Source of the DNA: Variovorax boronicumulans | Lineage (GTDB): Bacteria; Pseudomonadota; Gammaproteobacteria; Burkholderiales; Burkholderiaceae_C | Assembly: GCF_029892485.1 (NCBI RefSeq) | Contig: NZ_JARXVG010000002.1 | Span: forward strand, 124,001-188,000 | Reading direction: 5' to 3' | Length of the DNA: 64,000 nucleotides | In this document: one piece after another, positions 50,882 through 59,835 of the stretch | Layout: each line of letters opens with the position of its first letter | Numbering within the stretch: position 1 is the first letter of the stretch | The notes under the pieces: model-generated | What the model was told of the DNA's origin: nothing | Seen by the model: only the letters and a program-made list of their open reading frames with translations | Database searches by the model: none | Position numbers and translations under genes: made by a program

Positions 50882-51715
50882 CTAGAGTTTTTCGGTTTCC
50901 CCGCTGCGTGGCTGCCATTTCATGAGGCGCTTCTCGATCAGGCCGACCAGCCCGTCGAGCAGCAGCGCAAAGGCCGTGAGAACGACGATACCGGCAAAGA
51001 CGGTGTTGACGTCGAACGTTCCTTCGGCCTGGAGTATCAGGTACCCCACGCCGCGCGCCGACCCCAGGTACTCGCCCACCACCGCGCCGACGAAGGCCAG
51101 CCCCACCGAGGTGTGGAGGCTGGAGAACACCCAGCTCGTGGCGCTCGGCAGGTACACGGTGCGCAGCAGTTGCCGCTGGTTGGCGCCCAGCATCTTCGCG
51201 TTGGCCAGCACCACCGGACTCACCTCGCGCACGCCCTGGTAGACGTTGAAGAACACGATGAAGAACACCAGCGTGACCGCCAGCGCCACCTTGCTCCAGA
51301 TACCGAGGCCGAACCACAGCGCGAAGATCGGCGCGAGGATCACGCGCGGCATCGAGTTGGCGGCCTTGATGTAGGGGTCGAGGATCAGGCTCGCCGTCGG
51401 CGCGAGCGCCAGCCAGAGCCCGCAAGCGAGACCCAGCACGGTGCCGATGCCGAAGGCCAGCACCGTCTCCAGCAGCGTGGTGCCCAGGTGCCGGTAGATG
51501 TCGGCATTGCCTTTCAGCCCCTCGGGAAACAGCAGGTTCGGCGGCACCTCGAACGGCAGGAACCAGCTCCAGATGCGGCCCGCCACCTGGATCGGCTCGC
51601 CGACGAAGAAGGCGAACTGCTGGTTGCGCGACGCCAGGTGCCAACCCACCAGGATGAACACCAGCAGCACCAGTTGCCAGAAGCGCGCGTTGCGCTCATT
51701 CAGGCGCGGGATCAT
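50882..51715 (-). CDS. ABC transporter permease, taurine/nitrate/sulfonate type
   Basis: A 277-aa permease with six helices. The EAA loop region is ANAKMLGANQRQLLRTVYLPSATSWVF; AANSMPRVILAPIFALWFGLG is the SsuC/TauC signature. It overlaps the ATPase gene by 4 nt (ATGA). The substrate could be a sulfonate, nitrate, or pyrimidine precursor; there is no neighbouring catabolic enzyme to decide. Confidence 0.92.
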   Translation of the reverse strand: MIPRLNERNARFWQLVLLVFILVGWHLASRNQQFAFFVGEPIQVAGRIWSWFLPFEVPPNLLFPEGLKGNADIYRHLGTTLLETVLAFGIGTVLGLACGLWLALAPTASLILDPYIKAANSMPRVILAPIFALWFGLGIWSKVALAVTLVFFIVFFNVYQGVREVSPVVLANAKMLGANQRQLLRTVYLPSATSWVFSSLHTSVGLAFVGAVVGEYLGSARGVGYLILQAEGTFDVNTVFAGIVVLTAFALLLDGLVGLIEKRLMKWQPRSGETEKL

Positions 51716-52527
51716 GCGGCCTTCCTCAGTTGCTGCGCGTAGCCCTTGAGCACCTCGTCGCGCAGCACTTCCCAGATCTGCGTGTGCAATTCGACGAAGC
51801 GCGGCTGCGTGCGCACCTCGGCCACGTCGCGCGGCCGCGCAAGGTCGATGGCAAATTCGCCGATCGGATGCGTCGCCGGCCCGGCCGAGAGCACCACCAC
51901 GCGGTCGCTCATTGCAATGGCTTCGTCCAGGTCGTGCGTGATGAAGAGCACCGCCTTCTTCTTCGCGCTCCAGATCTCGAGCACCTCGTTTTCCATCAGC
52001 TGCCGGGTCTGGATGTCGAGCGCGCTGAAGGGCTCGTCCATGAGGATGATGTCGGGGTCCAGCACCAGCGTCTGCGCCAGCGCCACGCGCTTGCGCATGC
52101 CGCCGGAGAGCTGATGCGGATAGCGATCGCCGAAGCCCGAGAGGCCCACGCGCGAAAGCCACGCCTCGGCCTGCTCGCGCGCATCCGCATCGGACACGCC
52201 GCGGTACTGCAGCCCCACCATCACATTGGCGACGGCGCTGCGCCACGGCATCAGCGCCTCGGTCTGGAACATGTAGCCCGCGCGCGCATTGACGCCTTCG
52301 AGCGTCTTCCCGAACACCTTGACCGTGCCCGACGACGGCTCAAGCAGCCCCGCGCCCACGTTCAGCAGCGTCGACTTGCCGCATCCCGTCGGGCCGACCA
52401 CCGAGACGAACTCGCCGGCCTTGATGCGCAGCGTGGTGTCGGCGACGGCGGTGTAGCGCTGGCCCGGATCGTCCTTCGAATGGAAGGTGCAGCTGATGGA
52501 AAGGAGTTCGAGTGCGTAGTCGGACAT
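51712..52527 (-). CDS. ABC transporter ATP-binding protein, taurine/nitrate/sulfonate type
   Basis: A 271-aa ATPase with Walker A GPTGCGKS, Q-loop YMFQTEALMPWRS, signature LSGGMRKRVALAQ and Walker B IILMDEPFSALD, of the SsuB/TauB subfamily. It is separated from its binding protein gene by an intrinsic terminator, so the transporter subunits may be made at a lower level than the binding protein. Confidence 0.94.
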   Translation of the reverse strand: MSDYALELLSISCTFHSKDDPGQRYTAVADTTLRIKAGEFVSVVGPTGCGKSTLLNVGAGLLEPSSGTVKVFGKTLEGVNARAGYMFQTEALMPWRSAVANVMVGLQYRGVSDADAREQAEAWLSRVGLSGFGDRYPHQLSGGMRKRVALAQTLVLDPDIILMDEPFSALDIQTRQLMENEVLEIWSAKKKAVLFITHDLDEAIAMSDRVVVLSAGPATHPIGEFAIDLARPRDVAEVRTQPRFVELHTQIWEVLRDEVLKGYAQQLRKAA

Positions 52528-52536
52528 GTCTGCAGG

Positions 52537-52562
52537 ATTAAAAAACCCGGCCAAGGCCGGGT
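52537..52562 (-). terminator. Intrinsic terminator between binding protein and ATPase genes
   Basis: Stem ACCCGGC / GCCGGGT with a 4-nt loop followed by TTTTTTAA on the minus strand, 17 nt beyond the binding protein stop at 52580. Partial readthrough would be needed to express the ATPase and permease. Confidence 0.8.
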
Positions 52563-52579
52563 CGCGGGGACGTTCGGAG

Positions 52580-53614
52580 TCAGGCTTTGAACCTGTCCTT
52601 CGCGCGCCTAGCAAAATCGTTGGTGTAGGTCTTGATGAGGTCGATCTTGTCGGCCTTCACGCTGGTGTCGAAGCTCGCGATGGCAGTGAGCGCCGTCTTG
52701 GGCCCATCGGACGGCACGAGGCCGTCGGTGGCGATCGATTCGCGCACCTTGTCGAACGACGCGAGGTACAGCGCCCGGTCGCCGAGCAGGTAGGTCTCGG
52801 GCACCGTCTTGATGATGTCGCCCGGCCCCGCCGTCTGCAGCCACTTCAGGCCGTGCACGATGGCATTGGCCAGCGCCTGGCAGGTGTTGGGATTCTTCTG
52901 GATGAAGTCGATGGGTGCGTAGAGGCAGGCCGCGGGCATCGGTCCACCGAACACCTGCTGAGTGCCCTTGAGCGTGCGCGTGTCGCTGATGATCTTCACG
53001 TCGCCCTTCTGCTCGAGCATCGTCATCACCGGGTCGGTGTTGCTGATGGCATCGATCTGGCCCGAGCGCAGCGCGGTGAGCGCGCCGGCCGCGACGCCCA
53101 CGCCGATGTAGCTCACGTCGCTCGCCTTGAGCCCGCCGCGCGAGAGCACGAGGTTGGCCACCATGTTGGTCGACGAGCCCGGTGCCGAGACACCGATCTT
53201 CTTCCCCTTGAGATCCTGGATGCCGGTGTAGCCCGCCATGTTCTTGGTCGACACGCCCACCGCGATCTGTGGTGCGCGGCCCTGCAGCACGAAGGCCTGG
53301 AAGAACTGGTTCTTGGCCTGCAGGTTGATGGTGTGTTCGTAGGCGCCCGAGCAGACATCGGCCGAGCCGCCCACCACCGCCTGCAGCGCACGCGCGCCGC
53401 CGGCGAAATCGGAAATCTCGACCTCGAGCCCTTCGGCCTTGAAATAGCCGAGCTGCTCGGAGATGGTCAGGGGCAGGTAGTAGAAGGCGGCCTTGCCGCC
53501 GACCGCGATGGAGACCTTGGTCTTCTCCAGCTTGGCTTGCGCAAAAACCCGCGGCAGCGCAATCGCTGCGGCAGCGACTGCGGAGGCGGAAATGAGGGTT
53601 CTGCGATGAAGCAT
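52580..53614 (-). CDS. ABC transporter substrate-binding protein (NMT1/SsuA type)
   Basis: A 344-aa periplasmic protein with signal peptide MLHRRTLISASAVAAAAIALP ending at VFAQ. Core motifs are KVSIAVGGKAAFYYLPLTISEQLGYFKAEGLEVEISDFAGGARALQAV and LKGKKIGVSAPGSSTNM. These belong to the SsuA/TauA/THI5-like binding proteins. The ligand cannot be told. Confidence 0.9.
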   Translation of the reverse strand: MLHRRTLISASAVAAAAIALPRVFAQAKLEKTKVSIAVGGKAAFYYLPLTISEQLGYFKAEGLEVEISDFAGGARALQAVVGGSADVCSGAYEHTINLQAKNQFFQAFVLQGRAPQIAVGVSTKNMAGYTGIQDLKGKKIGVSAPGSSTNMVANLVLSRGGLKASDVSYIGVGVAAGALTALRSGQIDAISNTDPVMTMLEQKGDVKIISDTRTLKGTQQVFGGPMPAACLYAPIDFIQKNPNTCQALANAIVHGLKWLQTAGPGDIIKTVPETYLLGDRALYLASFDKVRESIATDGLVPSDGPKTALTAIASFDTSVKADKIDLIKTYTNDFARRAKDRFKA

Positions 53615-53764
53615 GAAGCGGGTCCTGCGGGCTCTTTGATTCTTGTGAAGTGAATCGAGCTTAGGGGTGCGCGCCCGTTGCCTGCATCGGGGTCATCCCG
53701 TGCGGGTTTCCACGTAAGCACGAAGGCCTCCCCGAGAGCCTCCATGGCGCCTCTGCCGAATGGC

Positions 53765-54157
53765 TTATTTCGCGAGGAAAAGAATCGCGACGTTGACCAC
53801 GAAAGCGAGCGCCCAGACCGCGCTGCGCACACCGCCCAGACCCTTGATGTAGATCGCAAGGTAGATCGTTCGCAGCACGACGTAGGCCACCGCCAGCATG
53901 TCCAGCCGCGCCTGGTTGGCGCCGAGCTGGTGCGCAATGATCACCGCGCCGATGAAGAACGGCAGGCCTTCGAAGGTGTTGGCCTGCGCGCTGTTGGCGC
54001 GTGCACGCCAGCCGCTCTGCCGGGCGGCCCATTCGCGCGGATGCACGTTGTCGCGGGGGCCGAAGGCGCCGACCTTGGCGATCCATGCAGCGAGGTACGG
54101 CAGGCCGCAGGCGAAGAACACGCACCAGTAGGCGATGGTGAGCAGGGACAGGGTCAT
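53765..54157 (-). CDS. MAPEG family membrane protein
   Basis: A 130-aa four-helix membrane protein. MAPEG-type features are AKVGAFGPRDNVHPREWAARQSGWRARANSAQANTFEGLPFF with the Arg/Asn/Glu glutathione-site pattern and LDMLAVAYVVLRTIYLAIYI. Eukaryotic members handle eicosanoids and glutathione; bacterial roles are mostly unknown. It starts 4 nt after the recR stop. Confidence 0.88.
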   Translation of the reverse strand: MTLSLLTIAYWCVFFACGLPYLAAWIAKVGAFGPRDNVHPREWAARQSGWRARANSAQANTFEGLPFFIGAVIIAHQLGANQARLDMLAVAYVVLRTIYLAIYIKGLGGVRSAVWALAFVVNVAILFLAK

Positions 54158-54161
54158 GGCG

Positions 54162-54752
54162 CTATCGACGGTCGACCAATGCGTGCGCGATGGTGCCGAG
54201 GTCCACGTATTCGAGTTCGCTGCCGGCCGGCACGCCGCGCGCAAGCCGCGTCACAGTAAGGCCGCGCTGCTTGAGTGCTTCGCCGATCACATGCGCGGTC
54301 GCTTCGCCCTCGGCGGTGAAATTGGTGGCGAGGATGACTTCGCTCACCGTGCCGTCGAGCGCGCGGTCGAACAGCTTCTGCAGGCCGATGTCTTTCGGAC
54401 CGATGCCGTCGAGCGGACTGAGCTTGCCCATCAGCACGAAGTAATAGCCGCGGAAGGCGCCGGTGCGTTCGAGCGCGGCCTGGTCGGCGGGCGTCTCGAC
54501 CACGCAGAGCTTCGTCCCATCGCGGCGCGAGTCCATGCACACGCTGCAGATCGGTGCTTCCGTGAAGGTATTGCAGAGTTCGCAGTGCCGCACATTGCCC
54601 GCCGCCTGCTGCAATGCGCGCGAAAGCAGCTGCGCGCCGTCGCGGTCGTGCTGCAGCAGGTGAAACGCCATGCGCGAAGCCGACTTGACGCCGACGCCGG
54701 GCAAACGGCGCAGCGCATCGACCAATGCGTCGAGCGAACTGGCGTCGGCCAT
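54162..54752 (-). CDS. recR: Recombination mediator protein RecR
   Basis: A 196-aa DNA repair protein that helps load RecA on gapped DNA. An N-terminal HhH motif ([20 protein letters not shown]), a zinc finger (Cys57, 60, 69, 72; [16 protein letters not shown]) and a Toprim domain ([26 protein letters not shown]) are in order. The ATG at 54752 is preferred over the adjacent TTG. It is 7 nt after ybaB. Confidence 0.96.
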   Translation of the reverse strand: MADASSLDALVDALRRLPGVGVKSASRMAFHLLQHDRDGAQLLSRALQQAAGNVRHCELCNTFTEAPICSVCMDSRRDGTKLCVVETPADQAALERTGAFRGYYFVLMGKLSPLDGIGPKDIGLQKLFDRALDGTVSEVILATNFTAEGEATAHVIGEALKQRGLTVTRLARGVPAGSELEYVDLGTIAHALVDRR

Positions 54753-54759
54753 CAATCGC

Positions 54760-55092
54760 TCAGAACGGCAGCTTCATGCCGGGCGGGAGGCCCGGCATGC
54801 CTGCGGTGAGCTTGCCCATCTTCTGCTCGCTGGTTTCCTCGGCCTTGCGCACGGCGGCGTTGAAGGCGGCGGCCACCAGGTCTTCGAGCATGTCCTTGTC
54901 GTCGGCCAGGAGGCTCGGGTCGATGGTGATGCGCTTGACGTCGTGCTTGCAGGTCATGACGACCTTCACGAGGCCCGCGCCCGATTCGCCTTCGACCTCG
55001 ATGTGGGCCAGTTCTTCCTGGGCCTTCTTGAGGTTGTCCTGCATTGCCTGCGCCTGCTTCATGAGGCCGGCCAGTTGTCCTTTGTTGAACAT
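54760..55092 (-). CDS. ybaB: YbaB/EbfC family nucleoid-associated protein
   Basis: A 110-aa DNA-binding protein with the family pattern [54 protein letters not shown] and a Gly/Pro-rich C-terminus (LPPGMKLPF). It lies between dnaX and recR, its standard neighbours. Confidence 0.95.
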   Translation of the reverse strand: MFNKGQLAGLMKQAQAMQDNLKKAQEELAHIEVEGESGAGLVKVVMTCKHDVKRITIDPSLLADDKDMLEDLVAAAFNAAVRKAEETSEQKMGKLTAGMPGLPPGMKLPF

Positions 55093-55166
55093 CGTTGGTC
55101 CTGTGTGTGTGGTGAAGAAAAGGGGTGAAGGATAAAAGACGCGGCCGCGGTGCCCGGTGTCAGGGG

Positions 55167-57044
55167 TCAGGCCGGCCGCAGCGTTCCGGGGACGATCTTC
55201 GCATCGAACTCGCGCATGAGCATCTGCACCTCGGGGTCGCTGTGAATGGCCTCCTCCGCCATGCGTTGGCGGGCCTCGGCCGCATGCCGGTTGCGGCGCG
55301 CGGGGCTGTCGACCACGCCGCCGATCTCGATCGCGAGCTTGACGTCGTGGCCGAGCGCGTTGAGCGCCGCGGTGAGTTTCTCGCGGCTGGAAGGCTGGTT
55401 GAGCGTTTCGCGCTCGATGCGCAGGATCCACTGGTCGGTGTCGCGCCCCACGAGCTGCGACTGCAACGCGAGTTCACGCGAGAGGGCTGTGATGCTTTCG
55501 GCCGCGACCAGCTGGGTGACCGTGGCATACCAGAAGTCGCCGTCCTCACTGGGCGGGATCGGCGCGGCCGGGCCGCGTTGCTCGTCGGTGCGCGGCGCAT
55601 CGCGCTGACCGGGAGGCGGCTGCACGCGGATCGGCATGCCGACAACTTTGGCGGGGGTGTCCGTGGGCGAGGGCCTGTGATCTGACTGCCGCAGGGGTTC
55701 GTCGACGACGGCGAGGCGGTGTCCCGCGGGAACCGATGCTGGTGCATTCGATGCTGCTGTGGGTGCCGGAACGGGCGGCGTGGGCGCTGTCGGATGCGGG
55801 GTTTCGGCCACAGGCCTGACCACGGGCGCCGGGGCCGGCACAGGCGCAGCGACGGGAGCCGGAGCCCTTTGCGCTGCGCCCTGGGCTTCATTCAGAGTTT
55901 TTTTTTCCGGGGTGGCCGTCGAAGCGGCCGCGTTGGAAGGCTTGAAGGCCAACAGCCGCAGCAACACCATGGTCAATGCGGCGTATTCGTCGGGCGCCAG
56001 GCCCAGCTCGCCGCGGCCGTGCAGGCAGAGGCTGTAGAGCAGCTGTGTCTCGTCGGCGGGCATCAGCGATGCGAGGCGCGCGGTGTCGGCAGCATCCGGG
56101 TCGGTGGCCGAATCGGCGGATTCCGCGCGCGAAGGCACCGCCTGCAGCACGGCCATGGCCTGCAGCACCGAGGTCATTTCCTCGAGCGTGGAAGCGGCCG
56201 ACATACCATCGCGGCGCAAGGCCTCGGAGGTGTCGACCACCGTCTTGCCGTCGCCCTGCGCAAGCGCCTCGATCAGCTTGAACACATGGCCGCGGTCCAC
56301 GCTGCCAAGCATCTGGCGCACGCCGGTCTCGATCAGTTCGCCGTTGCCGAAGGCGATGGCCTGGTCGGTGAGCGACAACGCATCGCGCATCGAGCCGCGC
56401 GCCGCGCGTGCCAGCAGGCGCAGCGCCTGCGGCTCGGCCGGCACCTGCTCGGTCTGCAGCACGCTCGTGAGGTGTTCGAGGATGGTCTCGGGCGCCATCG
56501 GCCGCAGGTTGAACTGCAGGCAGCGCGACAGCACCGTGACCGGCACCTTCTGCGGATCGGTGGTGGCGAGCACGAACTTGAGGTATTCGGGCGGCTCTTC
56601 GAGCGTCTTCAGCATCGCGTTGAACGCGGTGTTGGTGAGCATGTGCACTTCGTCGATCATGAAGACCTTGAAGCGCCCCTGCACCGGCTTGTAGACGGCC
56701 TGTTCGAGCAGCGACTGCACCTCGTCCACGCCGCGGTTGGAGGCCGCGTCGAGCTCGGTGTAGTCGACGAAGCGGCCCGAATCGATGTCGCGGCAGGCCT
56801 GGCAGATGCCGCACGGCGTGGCGGTGATGCCGCCCTGCCCGTCCGGCCCCTGGCAGTTGAGCGACTTGGCCAGGATGCGCGAGACCGTGGTCTTGCCCAC
56901 GCCCCGCGTCCCGGTGAAAAGATAGGCGTGATGCAGGCGCTGCGTGGTCAGGGCGTTCTCGAGCGCCTGCACCACATGCCCCTGACCGACCATCTCACCG
57001 AAGGTTTTCGGACGGAACTTGCGAGCGAGCACGAGATAAGACAT
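55167..57044 (-). CDS. dnaX: DNA polymerase III subunits tau and (predicted) gamma
   Basis: A 625-aa clamp-loader ATPase. Walker A GTRGVGKT (45-52), zinc Cys64/78/81/84, and the Walker B/DEVH segment [10 protein letters not shown] are present. Domains I-III run to about residue 375. A Pro/Ala/Val-rich linker (about 390-450) leads to the tau-specific C-terminal domains. An A9 run at codons 380-383 would yield a truncated gamma. The start at 57044 ([12 protein letters not shown]) matches the family N-terminus; an ATG at 57053 is less likely. Confidence 0.96.
   Translation of the reverse strand: MSYLVLARKFRPKTFGEMVGQGHVVQALENALTTQRLHHAYLFTGTRGVGKTTVSRILAKSLNCQGPDGQGGITATPCGICQACRDIDSGRFVDYTELDAASNRGVDEVQSLLEQAVYKPVQGRFKVFMIDEVHMLTNTAFNAMLKTLEEPPEYLKFVLATTDPQKVPVTVLSRCLQFNLRPMAPETILEHLTSVLQTEQVPAEPQALRLLARAARGSMRDALSLTDQAIAFGNGELIETGVRQMLGSVDRGHVFKLIEALAQGDGKTVVDTSEALRRDGMSAASTLEEMTSVLQAMAVLQAVPSRAESADSATDPDAADTARLASLMPADETQLLYSLCLHGRGELGLAPDEYAALTMVLLRLLAFKPSNAAASTATPEKKTLNEAQGAAQRAPAPVAAPVPAPAPVVRPVAETPHPTAPTPPVPAPTAASNAPASVPAGHRLAVVDEPLRQSDHRPSPTDTPAKVVGMPIRVQPPPGQRDAPRTDEQRGPAAPIPPSEDGDFWYATVTQLVAAESITALSRELALQSQLVGRDTDQWILRIERETLNQPSSREKLTAALNALGHDVKLAIEIGGVVDSPARRNRHAAEARQRMAEEAIHSDPEVQMLMREFDAKIVPGTLRPA
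55898..55906 (-). other. A9 slippery run in dnaX (predicted gamma-producing slippage site)
   Basis: On the coding strand nine consecutive A residues span E380-K381-K382-T383. Gain of one A gives K-K-N-S-E then TGA (385 aa). Loss of one gives K-K-L then TGA (383 aa). Stops in both alternative frames come within five codons, and the site falls just after domain III. This resembles the A9 transcriptional slippage known for Thermus dnaX. Confidence 0.7.
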
Positions 57045-57157
57045 TGCGGGCATTCTAAAAGGCGCGGGGAGGCGACTTCACGCTTGTTTCCCCGCCGTCC
57101 CCGAAATCATTCACGCCTCGGCGAAGGGGGCAAATCGACGGGGTTAGAATCGCCGCT

Positions 57158-57251
57158 GACGGGCCTCCCTGCATGGTGAAGTGGCCAACCGGGTCAGGTG
57201 GGGAACCAAGCAGCCCTAACTGCGTAGTCAGTGCCAGGGGTAAGGCTCGTC
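57158..57251 (+). ncRNA. ffs: Signal recognition particle RNA (4.5S), small bacterial type
   Basis: About 94 nt. The universally conserved SRP apical core is recognisable: GGTCAGG, then GGGAACCAAGCAGCC in the tetraloop and asymmetric bulge region. The ends pair through GACGGGCCT (57158-57166) and AGGCTCGTC (57243-57251) with a single G-U. A -10-like TAGAAT at 57145-57150 precedes it. Location next to dnaX is common. Exact mature ends are not certain. The genomic island is inserted at its 3' end. Confidence 0.9.
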
Positions 57252-57259
57252 AACCTCTT
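57239..57259 (+). repeat. attL: left copy of 21-bp direct repeat
   Basis: Begins GGTAAGGCTCGTC and ends AACCTCTT. It covers the last 13 nt of the SRP RNA helix and 8 nt beyond. It is identical to 63904-63924, and both flanking bases differ. Confidence 0.88.
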
Positions 57260-57266
57260 TCTGTAA

Positions 57267-57295
57267 AGCGCTTAGTTATCAAGAACTTAAGCGCT
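57267..57295. repeat. Inverted repeat just inside attL
   Basis: Arms AGCGCTTAGTT (57267-57277) and AACTTAAGCGCT (57284-57295), complementary but for one extra base, with a 6-nt loop. It lies between attL and the integrase start, where integrase or excisionase arm sites, or an ffs terminator brought by the element, would be expected. No T tract follows. Confidence 0.5.
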
Positions 57296-57369
57296 GACAT
57301 GGGCTTACGAGCCCTCCTCTGTATCACTTTGCTGTGTCACCTCCGTACAACATGAAGACGGGAAATGAC

Positions 57370-58716
57370 ATGGCAAAGGTCGAGGGATTGAACCTCAGAG
57401 GTACGCGCTACTGCGTCCGAATCATCATCCCCGAGGAGCTCCGTGAGGTCTATCGCAAGACCCGCGTGAACATCGCTTTGGGGACCAGCGACCGCCGCGA
57501 GGCCACCCTTTTGGCGACTCTGAAGCGGGCCGAATGGCTCGCCGATTTCGACGTGAAAAAGCGTGAGCTGAAGCCCGAACCTCTGGCGCTCATAACCCCA
57601 GAGATGGCGCAAGAGTTGGCCTTGAGGATTCGTGCACGGGTCCTCCGTCAGGACGATGCTCTACGCGATGATTCAACGCTCATCGCTCCGCTTACTGACG
57701 TAGCGAAGGCCGTGCTTCACAACACGCGAACGCTCGGCCTCGGACCGGCCACCCCGTACTTCCCTCCTGAGCGCGACACATCTCCAGGCGCGGGCCTTTC
57801 TGACGATGACGCGGAGACGCTGGCCGGTCTGAATGCCATCCTCGATGCTCGCGCGGGTGCCGATCTTGCGAAACGCCGTAGAGCGGCTGTGCTGCCCTTG
57901 GTGCGCCTTGAAGCGCTGAAGCTAGGGGTAGCCTTCGATCCGAGCGTTGAAGGCGCACAGGAGGCTCTAACGGCCTGCCTGATGGCTTACCGGAAGGCGC
58001 GGCAGGAGGTCACCGAGAGAGACGCCGGGGAGGTCGTGGAAACGCCTGTAGTGCTGCCATCGACAGCACATATCCATCTGTCGAAGGGCAAGGCCCGCAC
58101 GCTACGTGACGTGTACGACCGATGGAAGGAGTCAGGCGATGCGCCCCGCTCCGCCGACTCGCTCGTGGTCTATGACCGCGCCCTGAAGCAATTCGAGGGG
58201 CAACACAAGGGAATGACGCTCGACGCCATCACACGCGAGATCGGTGATACGTACCGCACCTGGCTCCGCGAGAACTGCAACACCTCAAAGACCGCCCGTG
58301 ATCGACTCACGAACATCAAGTCTCTCTTGAAGTTTGCAGAGGAGACTTTGCAATGGATTCCCAAGCAGCCGTGGCGCGGCCTCGACATCAAGACCACCAC
58401 GACGAACAAGCGAAGGCCGTGGACGAATGACGAACTCGTGGCGCTGTTCTCCTCGCCACTGCACGCGGCGTATGAACTGCCGGATGCCCGCTATGGAGGC
58501 CGTGAGGCCGCCTACTGGATTCCCCTCTTGGGCCTGTTCACAGGTACCCGGCTGGGCGAACTCTGCCAGCTTCGCACGGTTGACGTTCAGAAGGTCGAGG
58601 GAGTCAATGTTCTGGTGCTGACGAACGAAGGCGAAGGCCAGAGCATCAAGAGCGACGCAGGACAAATGTGCTGCACAGTCCCGACGAACACCGGGGACTG
58701 CGAGGGCATCATGTGA
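57370..58716 (+). pseudogene. Tyrosine recombinase (phage integrase), C-terminally truncated
   Basis: The frame encodes 448 aa. The N-terminal part (MAKVEGLNLRGTRYCVRIIIPEEL) resembles the DUF6538 region of phage integrases; a SAM-like core-binding domain lies at about residues 235-320. The catalytic domain begins and keeps the first Arg (R394, FTGTRLGELCQL). After about residue 431 (SIKSDAG) the sequence changes to an unrelated tail, so the HxxR, H/W and Tyr nucleophile are lost. It therefore cannot catalyse recombination. The start is a choice among ATGs at 57352 and 57370. Confidence 0.8.
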
Positions 58717-58970
58717 CCTGAGTCGATCTGCTTTCCTAGCTCCGAGACCGTCATTGACTGCGCCCACTTCTTGGCGGCTGCGGCTTCGTCGTCTTCGGCC
58801 TTCTGGCGCATCGTCTCGGCCACACCAGCGCCGCCCGCGAACACGTTGGCGAGCGCCTTCCACCGCGTGTCTTCCACTGGTGCTGCGACTTGCTCGGTAG
58901 CTGCGATGGGACGTGCGGCCGTCTGGAGGCGTTCACCCCCGAAGTTGTCGTTGATCTGAAGGCGGGTCAT
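58662..58970 (-). pseudogene. 5' fragment of a phage structural-protein-like gene
   Basis: The reverse strand encodes MTRLQINDNFGGERLQTAAR, later VEDTRWKALANVFAGGAGVAETM, KKWAQSMTVSELGKQIDSG and MPSQSPVFVGTVQHI. The pattern resembles N-termini of internal virion proteins of podophages, though I am not sure of the family. Beyond about 58662 the open frame continues to 58587 only as antisense of the integrase. The gene has thus been cut at the same junction that truncates the integrase. Confidence 0.6.
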
Positions 58971-59329
58971 GCTGCGTTCCTTCTGGCTGCCAGTCGCAGG
59001 ATGTGGAGGGTGGGTTGAACGTGCGAGGCCAACCAGCGCAGGAACTCTTTCGCCTCAGGCTTGCGGCTCAACGATGCGAGCGTGTACATGCCGGATTCAT
59101 TGATGACCGTGGTGTCGGGGTGCATGCCGTAAGCATTGCCCTTCCCGATGACTGCCTTGTCGGCATGGTCGATGCGCGGAATGATCTTCGGCCCGCCTCG
59201 AAGGCCCATCGCCGGGAGCACGTCGAGAGTGACGAACCAGAAGGCGCCGGCTGCATCGCTAAAGCCGCGCATGGGCTGCCCATTCGGGGGACTGAAGACG
59301 CACAAGGCAGGGACGTTCGCGACGCTCAC
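58967..59329 (-). CDS. BRO family N-terminal domain protein (phage antirepressor-like)
   Basis: A 120-aa protein with BRO-N features: FWFVTLDVLPAMGLRGGPKIIPRID, then NESGMYTLASLSRKPEAKEFLRWLASHVQPTL. The start is GTG, overlapping the preceding stop (GTGA) with GAGG 7 nt upstream. Only the BRO-N DNA-binding domain is present, with no C-terminal partner domain. It overlaps the phage fragment by 4 nt, showing that they were once one phage operon. Confidence 0.82.
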   Translation of the reverse strand: MSVANVPALCVFSPPNGQPMRGFSDAAGAFWFVTLDVLPAMGLRGGPKIIPRIDHADKAVIGKGNAYGMHPDTTVINESGMYTLASLSRKPEAKEFLRWLASHVQPTLHILRLAARRNAA

Positions 59330-59622
59330 AGTTGCACCTCGGGCTGACCGGCTACCAAGTCGCCCATGTACAGCGCCGACACGAACGGGCCAACGTGCAT
59401 GTCCGAGCGAACGGCGACGGTGGCTACCAGGCCGTGGTGGTGAATGATGTGCGCGAGCGTCTGGCTATTCGTGATCCAGTGAGCGTCGCCCTCACGGGCG
59501 GGCGTACCGGCTTCGGCGTCGGCGGCGAACTGAAGGCTGCGCTGATAGTTCTTGAGGTGGTCGAATTGTTGGACCGGGAGGGAGTAGGCGCGGATAACGC
59601 GGGGGGTTGGATGTTGTGCCAT
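59326..59622 (-). CDS. Hypothetical phage protein, 98 aa
   Basis: Begins MAQHPTPRVIRAYSLPVQQF; includes AHWITNSQTLAHIIHHHGLVATVAV. No recognised domain. It is coupled to the BRO gene through a GTGA overlap, so it belongs to the phage remnant. Base composition is less GC-rich than the chromosome. Confidence 0.62.
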   Translation of the reverse strand: MAQHPTPRVIRAYSLPVQQFDHLKNYQRSLQFAADAEAGTPAREGDAHWITNSQTLAHIIHHHGLVATVAVRSDMHVGPFVSALYMGDLVAGQPEVQL

Positions 59623-59654
59623 TGCAAGCTCAGTTTGTGGATATGAAGACGAAG

Positions 59655-59686
59655 AAAAGCCCCCTGACGGCGAACCGAGAGGGGGC
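59655..59686 (-). terminator. Hairpin downstream of the serine recombinase gene
   Basis: Stem GCCCCCT / AGGGGGC (arms 59680-59686 and 59659-59665) followed on the minus strand by TTTTC. A short T tract makes it a moderate terminator candidate, 150 nt beyond the recombinase stop and just ahead of the phage pair. Confidence 0.5.
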
Positions 59687-59835
59687 GATGAGGTGCGCCA
59701 GGACGGGCACCTTGAGGTGGTCGAGTGGGGGGTCTACCTATTGGGGGGGTTTTATGCCCAGGAAGCGGGCCTCGCCTGTGGAAGCATCGCGATACCGCCC
59801 CGGGCTGAACCTACGGACAGCGCTAGATTTTTCGC

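Noticed and set aside
57173..57355. 60-codon plus-strand frame across the SRP RNA and attL
   Set aside because: It overlaps the conserved SRP RNA core and the integration repeat, and its protein has no sensible features.
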